Positions 1 through 6,271 of a DNA stretch of 8,775 bases are shown piece by piece (positions within the stretch are counted from its first letter, which is position 1; the number at the start of each line of letters is the position of its first letter). Source of the DNA: [Eubacterium] saphenum (GTDB lineage Bacteria > Bacillota > Clostridia > Oscillospirales > Ruminococcaceae). Below the pieces are notes generated by a model that saw only the letters and a program-made list of their open reading frames with translations, was not told the origin of the DNA and did no database searches. A program made the translations under genes and the position numbers. Location of the stretch: assembly GCA_004554555.1 (NCBI GenBank), contig SFLN01000083.1:1-8775 (forward strand). The letters run 5' to 3'.

Positions 1-11
1 AATTTTAAGAA

Positions 12-24
12 ATATTTTGTAAAA
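12..24 (+). repeat. Direct repeat copy 1, upstream of promoter
   Basis: The 13 bases ATATTTTGTAAAA occur here and again, identically, at 90-102. This copy is an imperfect palindrome: TATTTT, GT, AAAAAA, with one mismatch between arms. It lies about 29 bases upstream of the -35 box. Taken with copy 2 it looks like one of a pair of operator sites, but this is inferred only from repeat, symmetry and position. Confidence 0.45.
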
Positions 25-52
25 AATCTGGCCCGATTATTTAAATAAGTGG

Positions 53-81
53 TTGACAAAAGCGGGGCGCTGCGGTATAAT
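53..81 (+). promoter_or_regulatory. Consensus sigma-A promoter for the acetylation operon
   Basis: The -35 box TTGACA lies at 53-58 and the -10 box TATAAT at 76-81, separated by exactly 17 bases. Both hexamers match the consensus perfectly. Transcription should start near base 88, leaving a leader of about 74 bases before the MBOAT start codon at 162. The spacer is strikingly GC-rich for an otherwise AT-rich upstream region. A strong core promoter flanked by palindromic elements suggests control by a repressor. Confidence 0.88.
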
Positions 82-89
82 TAAAGAGG

Positions 90-104
90 ATATTTTGTAA
101 AATA
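90..104 (+). promoter_or_regulatory. Palindromic candidate operator at the transcription start (repeat copy 2)
   Basis: Bases 91-104 read TATTTTGTAAAATA, a perfect inverted repeat with 6-base arms and a 2-base centre. The site starts about 9 bases after the -10 box, so a bound protein would cover the start of transcription. The first 13 bases are an exact repeat of 12-24. No regulator gene is adjacent on this strand, so the binding protein is unknown. Confidence 0.45.
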
Positions 105-106
105 AC

Positions 107-126
107 GGGGCTGCGAAAGCGGCTCT
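107..126 (+). other. Leader hairpin with GAAA tetraloop
   Basis: GGGGCTGC (107-114) can pair with GCGGCTCT (119-126) around a GAAA loop, giving an 8-bp stem with three G-U pairs. GAAA is a stable GNRA tetraloop. Only three T residues follow, so it is not a convincing terminator. It may simply stabilise the 5' end of the MBOAT mRNA. Confidence 0.35.
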
Positions 127-161
127 TTAGATATAAAAAGCTGAAAATTTTGGGGTGCAAT

Positions 162-1637
162 ATGGTTTTTTCCGATTTATTCTTTCTATACATTTTTTTA
201 CCTGCAGTTGCAATTTGCTATGCTCTCGCGCGGTGCGGCGACCACGCTCGAATAAAAGCTGCCGCAAGCGGAAAATCGCCGCACTATGCAAATGCAAATC
301 TCTGCCCGTATACAAACGCGGTGCTGATATTCTTCTCGCTGATTTTTTACGCGTGGGGCGAGCCGATTTACATATTTCTTATGATTGCAAGCGTTGTGAT
401 GAACTATTTCGTCGGCTTGTTTATAGGGCGAAAAAAGCAAAGCTCCAAGCCCGCGCTGATTGTCGGACTGGTGCTGAACATCGGCGTGATTGCGGTGTTC
501 AAGTACGCGGATTTTCTTGTGGAAACGCTCAACCTAACGGGACTTGGGATACCGAAGCCGGGGATTGCGCTTCCCATCGGAATAAGCTTTTTCACCTTCC
601 AGTCAATTTCTTATCTGATTGACGTTTACCGCCGCGAGGTCAAGGCGCAGCACAATTTCTTCTCGCTGCTTCTGTACATTTCGATGTTCCCGCAGCTGAT
701 TGCAGGACCGATTGTGCGCTATTCCACAATTTCCTCGGAAATAAATAAGCGCACCATCAATTTCAACGATATCGCGGAAGGCTCGTTCCGCTTTCTGATT
801 GGACTGGGCAAGAAAGTTATCCTTGCAAACCAACTTTCCGAGATTTCCTCGCAATTTCTTGACGGAAACCTTTCTGCGCTTACCACGGGCGGCGCGTGGC
901 TTGGAATTATTGCGTACACCCTGCAGATTTACTTTGATTTCTCGGGCTATTCGGATATGGCAATCGGAATGGGGCGGTGCTTCGGCTTCCACTTTGACGA
1001 GAACTTCAAGCACCCGTACATCGCGAACACAATCACGGATTTCTGGCGGCGCTGGCACATCTCCCTGGGCAGCTTTTTCCGCGATTACGTCTACATTCCA
1101 CTCGGCGGCAACCGCAGGCATCAGCCGCTGAATATTCTCATAGTGTGGTTTATGACGGGCTTGTGGCACGGCGCAAGCTGGAATTTTGTGCTTTGGGGAC
1201 TGTATTTCGGCGCGATAATAATGCTCGAAAAGTACACAATCCTCAAGGTCAAGGACAAAATTCCCGCTGTTTTCCTGCACATTTACAGTCTGTTCGTGAT
1301 AGTTTTCGGCTGGGTTATCTTCTACTTTGACGATTTTTCGCGGCTCGGCGAGTTTATTCCGATACTGTTCGGCGGCGGAAAAGCGGGCGGCTGGGACGCC
1401 GTTGTGGCGGGCGAGCTCACGGGAAATCTTTGGCTGCTGATTGCGGCGATAATTTGCTGCCTGCCGATTGCGCAGATTTTCCGCTACCTTTACAACAAGT
1501 CCGCAAACAGCGAGAGCGCAGGTCAGGAAGCGGTTCTCACGGGAATGAAAACGCTTTGCTCGGTTGCGCTGCTGGTTGTGAGCACGCTGCTCCTTATCGG
1601 CAGCACCACAAATCCCTTCCTTTATCTGAGATTTTAA
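162..1637 (+). CDS. MBOAT-family O-acyltransferase (AlgI/DltB type)
   Basis: Predicted 491-residue polytopic membrane O-acyltransferase. In this family the protein takes an acetyl group from a cytoplasmic donor and passes it across the membrane for O-acetylation of a surface or exported polysaccharide. Visible hallmarks are PQLIAGPIVRY (residues 177-187), QIYFDFSGYSDMAIG (255-269), DFWRRWHISLGSFFRDY (293-309) and GLWHGASWNF (333-342), whose His336 is the expected catalytic histidine. Length fits AlgI-like proteins. I chose ATG at 162 because GGGGTG at 152-157 lies 4 bases upstream; a TTG at 150 would overlap that ribosome site. Oddly, after the first membrane helix there is a polar stretch (about residues 24-51) longer than I expect for AlgI. 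The next gene, a DHHW protein, starts 9 bases after the stop and is its natural partner. The glycan substrate cannot be read from the window. Confidence 0.93.
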   Translation: MVFSDLFFLYIFLPAVAICYALARCGDHARIKAAASGKSPHYANANLCPYTNAVLIFFSLIFYAWGEPIYIFLMIASVVMNYFVGLFIGRKKQSSKPALIVGLVLNIGVIAVFKYADFLVETLNLTGLGIPKPGIALPIGISFFTFQSISYLIDVYRREVKAQHNFFSLLLYISMFPQLIAGPIVRYSTISSEINKRTINFNDIAEGSFRFLIGLGKKVILANQLSEISSQFLDGNLSALTTGGAWLGIIAYTLQIYFDFSGYSDMAIGMGRCFGFHFDENFKHPYIANTITDFWRRWHISLGSFFRDYVYIPLGGNRRHQPLNILIVWFMTGLWHGASWNFVLWGLYFGAIIMLEKYTILKVKDKIPAVFLHIYSLFVIVFGWVIFYFDDFSRLGEFIPILFGGGKAGGWDAVVAGELTGNLWLLIAAIICCLPIAQIFRYLYNKSANSESAGQEAVLTGMKTLCSVALLVVSTLLLIGSTTNPFLYLRF

Positions 1638-1641
1638 GGTG
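1636..1641 (+). promoter_or_regulatory. Ribosome binding site of the DHHW gene, overlapping the upstream stop
   Basis: AAGGTG follows 5 bases before the ATG at 1647 and shares two bases with the TAA stop of the MBOAT gene (1635-1637). This tight arrangement implies that the two proteins are made from one mRNA, probably with translational coupling. Confidence 0.7.
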
Positions 1642-1646
1642 AACAC

Positions 1647-3104
1647 ATGAAACAACAAAATTCCAAAAAATATACAGAACGCACCTCAAAACGCCGCAAG
1701 AAATCAAATATCGTCTATCTCACGACGCTGCTTCTGGCGTTTGAGGCAATCGGCTTGTCGCTTATCATTTTCCCGCGCAGCACTGTGAGCATTACCGAAA
1801 AGCGCGAGCTGAAAGAGTTCCCCGAGTTCAGTATGGACAGCTATTTCAGCGGCGATTTCACAAAGCAGGTTTCCGAGTGGTTCAGCGACACCGTGCCTTT
1901 CCGCGACGAGCTGACAAACGCGGCGACGGCTATTCGCGAAATCCGCGGCTTCAGACAGGACGGTATCCGTTTGCACAATGTCGGTTCGCTCCCGTCAACC
2001 TCCGATGAAAGCTCGACTTCCTCGACAAGCACGAGTTCTTCGGAAAGCTCGTCATCAAGCTCCTCGTCAACATCAAGCTCGAGTTCGTCCTCAACAACAA
2101 GCTCCGAGAGCACCCACGAGAGTTCAAGCACAACGAGCGAGTCTAAAAAGGACGACGCAGAGCTGCAAGACCACTTGAATATCACGAACAACGGCATTGC
2201 GGTTGTCGGCGACCGCGCGCTTATGATGTACGGTGGCAGCTTTGCGGTCGGTGAGAGATACGCGAAGGTGATGAACAAGTACAAGCAGGCGATGCCGAAC
2301 GTCAACGTGTACAGTATGATTATCCCGACTGCCTGCGAGTTCTACACGCCCGCTTCGCTTTCGGGCTACCACGCGAGCGAATTGGACAACATAAACCACG
2401 TCAACAGCTTTTTGGAGGGTGTAACGCCCGTTGACGCGTATTCGGCGCTTGCCGCGCACACAAGCGAGGACATTTACCTACGCACCGACCACCACTGGGC
2501 ACCGCTCGGTGCGTATTACGCAGCGCAGCAGTTTGCAAAGACCGCGGGCGTGCCGTTTTTGGACATTTCGGAGTATAATCAAGAGGTCGTTCACGACTAT
2601 GTGGGAACGATGTACGGCTACACCGAGGATATCGTCCTCAAAAACAACCCCGAGGACTTCGTGTACTACGTCCCGAAAAACGTTGAGTACACGACGACTT
2701 ACTATGAGTACGAACTCAGCGGCGGTAAAATTGTCGGCGGAAGACCTGAGTTCACGGGCAATTTCTTCGTGCGCTACGGTGACGGCAACGGCATGGCTTA
2801 CTGCACGTTTATGGGCGGCGACTCGCAGATTGTAAAGGTCACCACAAACGCCGGCACGGGCAGAAAGCTCGCGATACTCAAGGACAGCTACGGAAACGCT
2901 TTGCCGGGGTATCTGTTTGGTTCGTTTGACGAGATTATCGTTATCGATATGCGATATTTTACACACAATGTGGTTGATTTCCTCACGGAAAACGGCACTA
3001 CAGACATTCTCTTCGCGAACAACGCTTTCCACGCGGCAACCGCTTCGACGGTGACTTACTACGATAACTTCCTCACTCAGCAGGACTGGGGCTACTGGAA
3101 TTAA
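1647..3104 (+). CDS. DHHW family protein, AlgX/AlgJ-like SGNH-type acetyltransferase partner
   Basis: 485-residue protein anchored by one N-terminal membrane helix (about residues 22-43) after a strongly basic cytoplasmic tail; the rest should face outside. The DHHW motif that names the family is at residues 281-284, within LRTDHHWAPLGAYYA. A second conserved block, KDSYGNA, is at 412-418. By analogy with AlgX/AlgJ, Asp281 and His283 with Ser414 would form the catalytic triad that moves acetyl groups from the MBOAT partner onto a glycan. The family's N-terminal block (about 48-88, with FSDTVPFRD) is intact. Between it and the catalytic core sits an unusual linker, residues 117-165, in which 32 of 49 residues are Ser and 10 are Thr. 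The gene shares an operon with the MBOAT gene. Family membership is firm; acetyl transfer rather than esterase activity, and the substrate, are inferred. Confidence 0.9.
   Translation: MKQQNSKKYTERTSKRRKKSNIVYLTTLLLAFEAIGLSLIIFPRSTVSITEKRELKEFPEFSMDSYFSGDFTKQVSEWFSDTVPFRDELTNAATAIREIRGFRQDGIRLHNVGSLPSTSDESSTSSTSTSSSESSSSSSSSTSSSSSSSTTSSESTHESSSTTSESKKDDAELQDHLNITNNGIAVVGDRALMMYGGSFAVGERYAKVMNKYKQAMPNVNVYSMIIPTACEFYTPASLSGYHASELDNINHVNSFLEGVTPVDAYSALAAHTSEDIYLRTDHHWAPLGAYYAAQQFAKTAGVPFLDISEYNQEVVHDYVGTMYGYTEDIVLKNNPEDFVYYVPKNVEYTTTYYEYELSGGKIVGGRPEFTGNFFVRYGDGNGMAYCTFMGGDSQIVKVTTNAGTGRKLAILKDSYGNALPGYLFGSFDEIIVIDMRYFTHNVVDFLTENGTTDILFANNAFHAATASTVTYYDNFLTQQDWGYWN
1995..2141 (+). repeat. Low-complexity DNA coding a Ser/Thr-rich linker
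   Basis: This segment of the DHHW gene encodes residues 117-165, of which 42 of 49 are Ser or Thr, with Glu, Asp and His interspersed. All six serine codons are used (AGC, AGT, TCA, TCC, TCG, TCT), so the tract is not one simple codon expansion. It probably forms a flexible, extracytoplasmic spacer that may be glycosylated. Confidence 0.85.
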
Positions 3105-3120
3105 TAAAACCGGCTATTCA

Positions 3121-3156
3121 AAAATCCCTTCGAGGTCAGACTCGGGGGGATTTTTT
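3121..3156 (+). terminator. Intrinsic terminator of the MBOAT-DHHW operon
   Basis: Bases 3121-3134 pair with 3141-3154 over 14 base pairs, including two G-U pairs, around a 6-base loop (GTCAGA). A run of six T residues occupies 3151-3156. It lies 16 bases after the DHHW stop codon and 12 bases before the next promoter. This is a strong rho-independent terminator. Confidence 0.92.
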
Positions 3157-3168
3157 GTGCAAATTTTT

Positions 3169-3197
3169 CTGATAAAAACGGGGAAATGAGTTATACT
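3169..3197 (+). promoter_or_regulatory. Promoter of the PTS-HPr operon
   Basis: A -10 box TATACT at 3192-3197 is preceded, with a 17-base spacer, by CTGATA at 3169-3174, which matches the -35 consensus at 4 of 6 positions. The start point would be near 3204, leaving only about two dozen bases before the ATG at 3228. The leader is therefore too short for an antiterminator hairpin of the GlcT/LicT type, and I see none. Confidence 0.65.
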
Positions 3198-3214
3198 AAA
3201 TTCGAGAAAATTTC

Positions 3215-3219
3215 GGAGG
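3215..3219 (+). promoter_or_regulatory. Ribosome binding site that fixes the PTS start at 3228
   Basis: GGAGG at 3215-3219 is 8 bases before ATG 3228, the ideal distance, but only 2 bases before ATG 3222. The more distal ATG at 3186 overlaps the promoter itself, so it would not be in the mRNA. ATG 3228 is therefore the start. Confidence 0.85.
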
Positions 3220-3227
3220 AAATGAAT

Positions 3228-5369
3228 ATGAAAGACAAAATTTTCGGCGTTTTGCAAAGAGTCGGACGCTCGTTTATGCTGCCGATTGCGTTGCTGCCTA
3301 TCGCGGGGCTTCTGCTCGGCATAGGCAGCTCTTTCACAAACCCAACAACCCTCGAAGCCTACAACCTCACGGGCATAATCAAAGAGGGCGGCGTTTTATA
3401 TACAATTCTCAGTATCATGAGCAAAACGGGCGAGGTTGTTTTTGACAATCTGCCGCTGCTGTTTGCAATGGGCGTCGCTATTGGTATGGCGAAAAACGAA
3501 AAGGCGGTTGCGGCGCTGGCGGGCGCGATTTCTTATCTGATTATGAACACCGCGATAAGTGCGATGATTGAAGCAAACGGCGGCGTTGCGGCAATGCCCG
3601 ACAATTCCACAACCTCAACCCTCGGTATAACCACGCTCCAAATGGGCGTTTTCGGCGGTATAATCGTTGGTCTGGGAGTTGCGGCGCTGCACAACAAATT
3701 CTACAAAATCCAGCTCCCGCAGGTGCTTTCGTTCTTCGGGGGAACGCGGTTTGTCCCGATTATATGCAGCGTTGTGTACCTTGTTGTCGGCGTAGTGATG
3801 TACTATGTCTGGGGCTTCGTTCAGCTGGGAATTTCGCAGCTCGGACGGCTTGTTTTGCAGTCGGGTTATGCGGGAACGCTGCTTTATGGTATCATCGAGC
3901 GCGCGCTCATTCCGTTCGGTCTGCACCACGTTTTCTATATGCCGTTCTGGCAGACGGAGCTTGGCGGTACAATGATGATTGACGGACAAGTTGTTTCGGG
4001 CGCGCAGAATATCTTCTTCGCGGAGCTTGCCTCGAAATCCACGGAAACCTTCTCGGTTTCGGCGACAAGATTTATGTCGGGAAAATTCCCGTTTATGATT
4101 TTCGGACTTCCCGCGGCAGCGTTCGCAATGTACAAAACCGCGCGTCCCGAGAAGAAAAAAGCGGTTGGAGGACTGCTGCTTTCGGCGGCGCTTACGTCGA
4201 TGATAACCGGTATAACCGAGCCGCTCGAGTTCACATTCCTGTTTGTTGCGCCCGTGATGTACGGCGTTCACTGCGTTCTCGCAGGACTTTCTTATATGCT
4301 GATGCATCTGTTTAATGTGGGCGTTGGAATGACGTTTTCGGGCGGCTTGATTGACCTCACGCTGTTCGGCATTTTGCAGGGCAACGCAAAGACAAACTGG
4401 ATTTGGATTGTGGTTGTCGGGCTGGTTTACGCGGTTGTTTACTATTTCCTGTTCTACTTTATGATTAAGAAGTTCAACTTCAAAACGCCCGGAAGAGAAG
4501 CCGATGACGAGGAAACAAAGCTCTACACCCGCAAGGATATGGAGGCGAAAAAAGGCGCGAAATCCGCTAAGGGAGCGGACGTTGATATGACAAGCGCGCT
4601 TATCCTGAAGGGACTTGGCGGAAAGGCGAATATTTCCGACCTTGACTGTTGTGCAACGCGTCTTAGGATAACGGTTGTTGACGCGGCAAAGGTTGACGAA
4701 AAAATGCTCAAAAGCAGCGGCGCTTCGGGTGTTGTCCGCAAGGGTGACGGTGTGCAGGTAATTTACGGCCCGCAGGTTTCCGTGGTTAAGTCGAAGCTGG
4801 ATGATTTTATAGCAACTCCCGCTGCCGATAAACTTGACGAGCTTTTTTCCGAAAATGCTGTCGATACCGAGGAGAAGGTTGCGGAAAAAGTTACAGATGA
4901 ACCCGTAACCGCTGCCAAAACGATAACGCTGTTCTCTCACATGAACGGCAAAGCAATCCCGCTTTCGGACGTTGAGGACGAGGTTTTCTCACAGGAAATT
5001 CTCGGCGGGGGAGCGGCTGTTGAGCCGAGCGAGGGTAAGCTGTTTTCGCCGTGTGACGGAACAGTTCTTTCGGTTCTCGACACCAAGCACGCGATAAATC
5101 TGCGCTCAAAGGACGGCGCTGAAATTCTGCTCCACATCGGCATTGACACGGTAAAGCTCGGCGGGAAGTTCTTCGAGGTCCACGTCAGCGACGGTCAAGC
5201 GGTCAAGAAAGGCGATTTGCTGGTTTCGTTCGACATCGAGGGTATCAAAAACGCAGGCTTTAAAACCACCACTCCGATGGTTATCTGCAACTCCGATGAT
5301 TATAAATCGGTGAAAGCGGTTGGCGTCGGCGAAATCAAGGCGGGCGAAAAGCTTGTTGAAATAAACTGA
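3228..5369 (+). CDS. PTS permease, glucose/N-acetylglucosamine family, domains IICBA
   Basis: 713-residue membrane permease that imports and phosphorylates a hexose or N-acetylhexosamine using phosphate relayed from PEP through EI and HPr. Domain order is IIC, IIB, IIA. The multi-helix IIC channel covers about residues 1-420 and contains the GITEP signature at 328-332. IIB (about 452-530) has the CATRLR motif with phosphorylated Cys475. IIA (about 565-713) has His621 in TKHAI and His636 in LLHIGIDTV; the latter corresponds to the phosphorylated histidine of E. coli IIA-Glc. Polar linkers join the domains. Start 3228 was chosen from its promoter and ribosome site. The HPr gene follows 12 bases after the stop and should phosphorylate the IIA domain directly. 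Length and order resemble PtsG and NagE, and motifs alone do not separate glucose from GlcNAc, so I give no symbol. Confidence 0.93.
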   Translation: MKDKIFGVLQRVGRSFMLPIALLPIAGLLLGIGSSFTNPTTLEAYNLTGIIKEGGVLYTILSIMSKTGEVVFDNLPLLFAMGVAIGMAKNEKAVAALAGAISYLIMNTAISAMIEANGGVAAMPDNSTTSTLGITTLQMGVFGGIIVGLGVAALHNKFYKIQLPQVLSFFGGTRFVPIICSVVYLVVGVVMYYVWGFVQLGISQLGRLVLQSGYAGTLLYGIIERALIPFGLHHVFYMPFWQTELGGTMMIDGQVVSGAQNIFFAELASKSTETFSVSATRFMSGKFPFMIFGLPAAAFAMYKTARPEKKKAVGGLLLSAALTSMITGITEPLEFTFLFVAPVMYGVHCVLAGLSYMLMHLFNVGVGMTFSGGLIDLTLFGILQGNAKTNWIWIVVVGLVYAVVYYFLFYFMIKKFNFKTPGREADDEETKLYTRKDMEAKKGAKSAKGADVDMTSALILKGLGGKANISDLDCCATRLRITVVDAAKVDEKMLKSSGASGVVRKGDGVQVIYGPQVSVVKSKLDDFIATPAADKLDELFSENAVDTEEKVAEKVTDEPVTAAKTITLFSHMNGKAIPLSDVEDEVFSQEILGGGAAVEPSEGKLFSPCDGTVLSVLDTKHAINLRSKDGAEILLHIGIDTVKLGGKFFEVHVSDGQAVKKGDLLVSFDIEGIKNAGFKTTTPMVICNSDDYKSVKAVGVGEIKAGEKLVEIN

Positions 5370-5381
5370 AAGGAAAAGGCT

Positions 5382-5639
5382 ATGAAAACATTTGACTACA
5401 CCATCAAGGACGAGCTTGGAATTCACGCAAGACCTGCGGGAATGCTCGCGAAAACGGCAAAGGGCTTTGAGAGCGTTATCACGATTGAAAAGGACGGAAA
5501 ATCCGTGAACGCGCAGAAGCTGATGATGCTGATGGGGCTTGGCGTGAAGTGCGGCGATACCGTCAAAGTTACGGTTGAGGGCGCGGACGAAGAGGCCGCC
5601 GCAAAAGCTATGGAGGAGTTCCTCGCGGCAAATCTCTGA
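5382..5639 (+). CDS. HPr, PTS phosphocarrier protein, with Lys in place of Ser46
   Basis: 85-residue cytoplasmic phosphocarrier that passes phosphate from EI to the IIA domain of PTS permeases. Length is normal for HPr. The active-site block GIHARPAG (residues 13-20) holds His15 and Arg17 intact. The helix that normally carries the regulatory serine, here AQKLMMLMGLGV (44-55), has Lys46 (codon AAG at 5517-5519) in that position. HPr kinase could not phosphorylate this residue, so this HPr probably cannot serve as a CcpA co-repressor; that is inferred from Gram-positive HPr biology. It is co-transcribed with the PTS permease 12 bases upstream and preceded by AAAGGA at 5369-5374. EI is not in the window. 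Family identity is very secure; ptsH is the conventional name, but a paralogue elsewhere could be the main HPr. Confidence 0.95.
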   Translation: MKTFDYTIKDELGIHARPAGMLAKTAKGFESVITIEKDGKSVNAQKLMMLMGLGVKCGDTVKVTVEGADEEAAAKAMEEFLAANL

Positions 5640-5664
5640 TAATTTAAGTTAACCGAAAAAACAG

Positions 5665-5691
5665 AAAGGACGGATATTCTCCGCCCTTTTT
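5665..5691. terminator. Bidirectional intrinsic terminator between convergent operons
   Basis: Bases 5665-5674 pair with 5680-5689 around a 5-base loop. On the plus strand the 10-bp stem has one A-C mismatch and is followed by TTTTTG then TTTT, ending the PTS-HPr mRNA 25 bases after the HPr stop. On the minus strand the mismatch becomes a G-U pair, and the stem is followed by TTTCTGTTTTTT. It can therefore also stop the citrate synthase-flavodoxin mRNA arriving from the right. Confidence 0.85.
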
Positions 5692-5711
5692 GTTTTGGCT
5701 AATTTGTTATG

Positions 5712-5733
5712 ATAACGCGCGAAAACGCGTTAT
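5712..5733. repeat. Perfect inverted repeat downstream of the flavodoxin gene
   Basis: ATAACGCG (5712-5719) and CGCGTTAT (5726-5733) are perfect 8-base inverted arms around a 6-base loop. The repeat lies 16 bases beyond the minus-strand flavodoxin stop codon. No T-run follows on either strand, so it may act as a 3' end stabiliser or first barrier ahead of the true terminator at 5665-5691. Confidence 0.5.
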
Positions 5734-5749
5734 TTGCTCTGGAAAACTG

Positions 5750-6241
5750 TCACTTGACAACACTCTCCACAAATTCACACAAGCTGTCGATATCGCTGTC
5801 ATCGGGGTGAGCGGCGGCAAGCTCGGCGATTTTGTCCAGCTCTTCGGGAGAATAATTCGTTTCACTCGCCAGCTTTTTGCGGTATTTCTCGGAAATCTTG
5901 CCTTGACAGAGGAAGAAGCCGAGGTACTCGCTCTCGTCGTTAAGCCACGGTTTAATCGCGTTTTCGATGTACTGCTTGTACTTCTCCTTCGCGGGCAGCC
6001 CGCACGTCGCAAACAGCGCGATTTTCACATCTCCGAGCTGCTCAAGAATATCCGTTATCTCAATCAGGCAGTTTCGGTTTTTCACGGGAAAGCCGATGAA
6101 ATAGCAGTCCGCCTGCGGCAGCTCGGTCATTTTTTCGGCGTCTGTTATTGTTTTGTCATTCCCCGGCAGGCTCACGAAAATGTTTTTCGCAAGCTCCTCG
6201 GTATTTCCGGTTTCGGACTGATAAATTACTGCATATTTCAT
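5750..6241 (-). CDS. Flavodoxin family protein
   Basis: 163-residue soluble protein with a flavodoxin-like fold, expected to bind FMN and carry electrons or act as a small flavin reductase. The N-terminal beta strand and phosphate loop read YAVIYQSETGNTEELA (residues 3-18), matching the flavodoxin S/T-x-T-G-N-T pattern. Later blocks that would contact the flavin are GFPVKNRN (50-57) and ATCGLPAKEKY (78-88). The C-terminal part, with PEELDKIAELAAAHPDDSD, resembles the tails of short flavodoxin-like proteins in gut Clostridia. Some of those, such as BilS, are linked to reductases, but nothing here ties this gene to bilirubin. The start is supported by GAGGTG (6247-6252) 5 bases upstream. It begins 30 bases after the citrate synthase stop, so it is probably the last gene of that operon. 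Electron partner unknown. Confidence 0.85.
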   Translation of the reverse strand: MKYAVIYQSETGNTEELAKNIFVSLPGNDKTITDAEKMTELPQADCYFIGFPVKNRNCLIEITDILEQLGDVKIALFATCGLPAKEKYKQYIENAIKPWLNDESEYLGFFLCQGKISEKYRKKLASETNYSPEELDKIAELAAAHPDDSDIDSLCEFVESVVK

Positions 6242-6246
6242 ACAAA

Positions 6247-6252
6247 CACCTC
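6247..6252 (-). promoter_or_regulatory. Ribosome binding site of the flavodoxin gene
   Basis: GAGGTG on the minus strand lies 5 bases before the ATG at 6241. It occupies most of the 30-base gap after citrate synthase, leaving no room for a separate promoter there. Confidence 0.75.
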
Positions 6253-6271
6253 ATTTCAAGAAATTTTGCAG

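Noticed and set aside
88..161. Riboswitch or leader peptide upstream of the MBOAT gene
   Set aside because: The leader is only about 74 bases long, with one small hairpin and no short frame with a ribosome site. That is too little for a known riboswitch class.
603..1658. 351-codon minus-strand open frame opposite the MBOAT gene
   Set aside because: It is a shadow of a well-supported membrane protein, basic in composition and without family motifs.
1995..2141. CRISPR array or tandem DNA repeat
   Set aside because: The repetitive look comes from serine codons within an intact reading frame; there are no regular repeat-spacer units.
1841..2305. Minus-strand frame rich in Glu, Leu and Val opposite the serine tract
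   Set aside because: Its skewed composition is simply the complement of serine codons; no start signal or domain was seen.
3186..3227. Fourteen-residue N-terminal extension of the PTS permease
   Set aside because: ATG 3186 falls in the promoter, and the GGAGG at 3215-3219 is correctly placed only for ATG 3228.
3157..3227. Antiterminator target or catabolite-responsive (cre) site before the PTS gene
   Set aside because: I looked for a hairpin overlapping the upstream terminator and for a TGWAAGCGNTTNCA-like site and found neither.
3615..4940. 441-codon minus-strand open frame opposite the PTS permease
   Set aside because: The translation is Arg/His/Asn-rich with no recognisable domain and lies antisense to IIC and IIB motifs; no ribosome site supports it.
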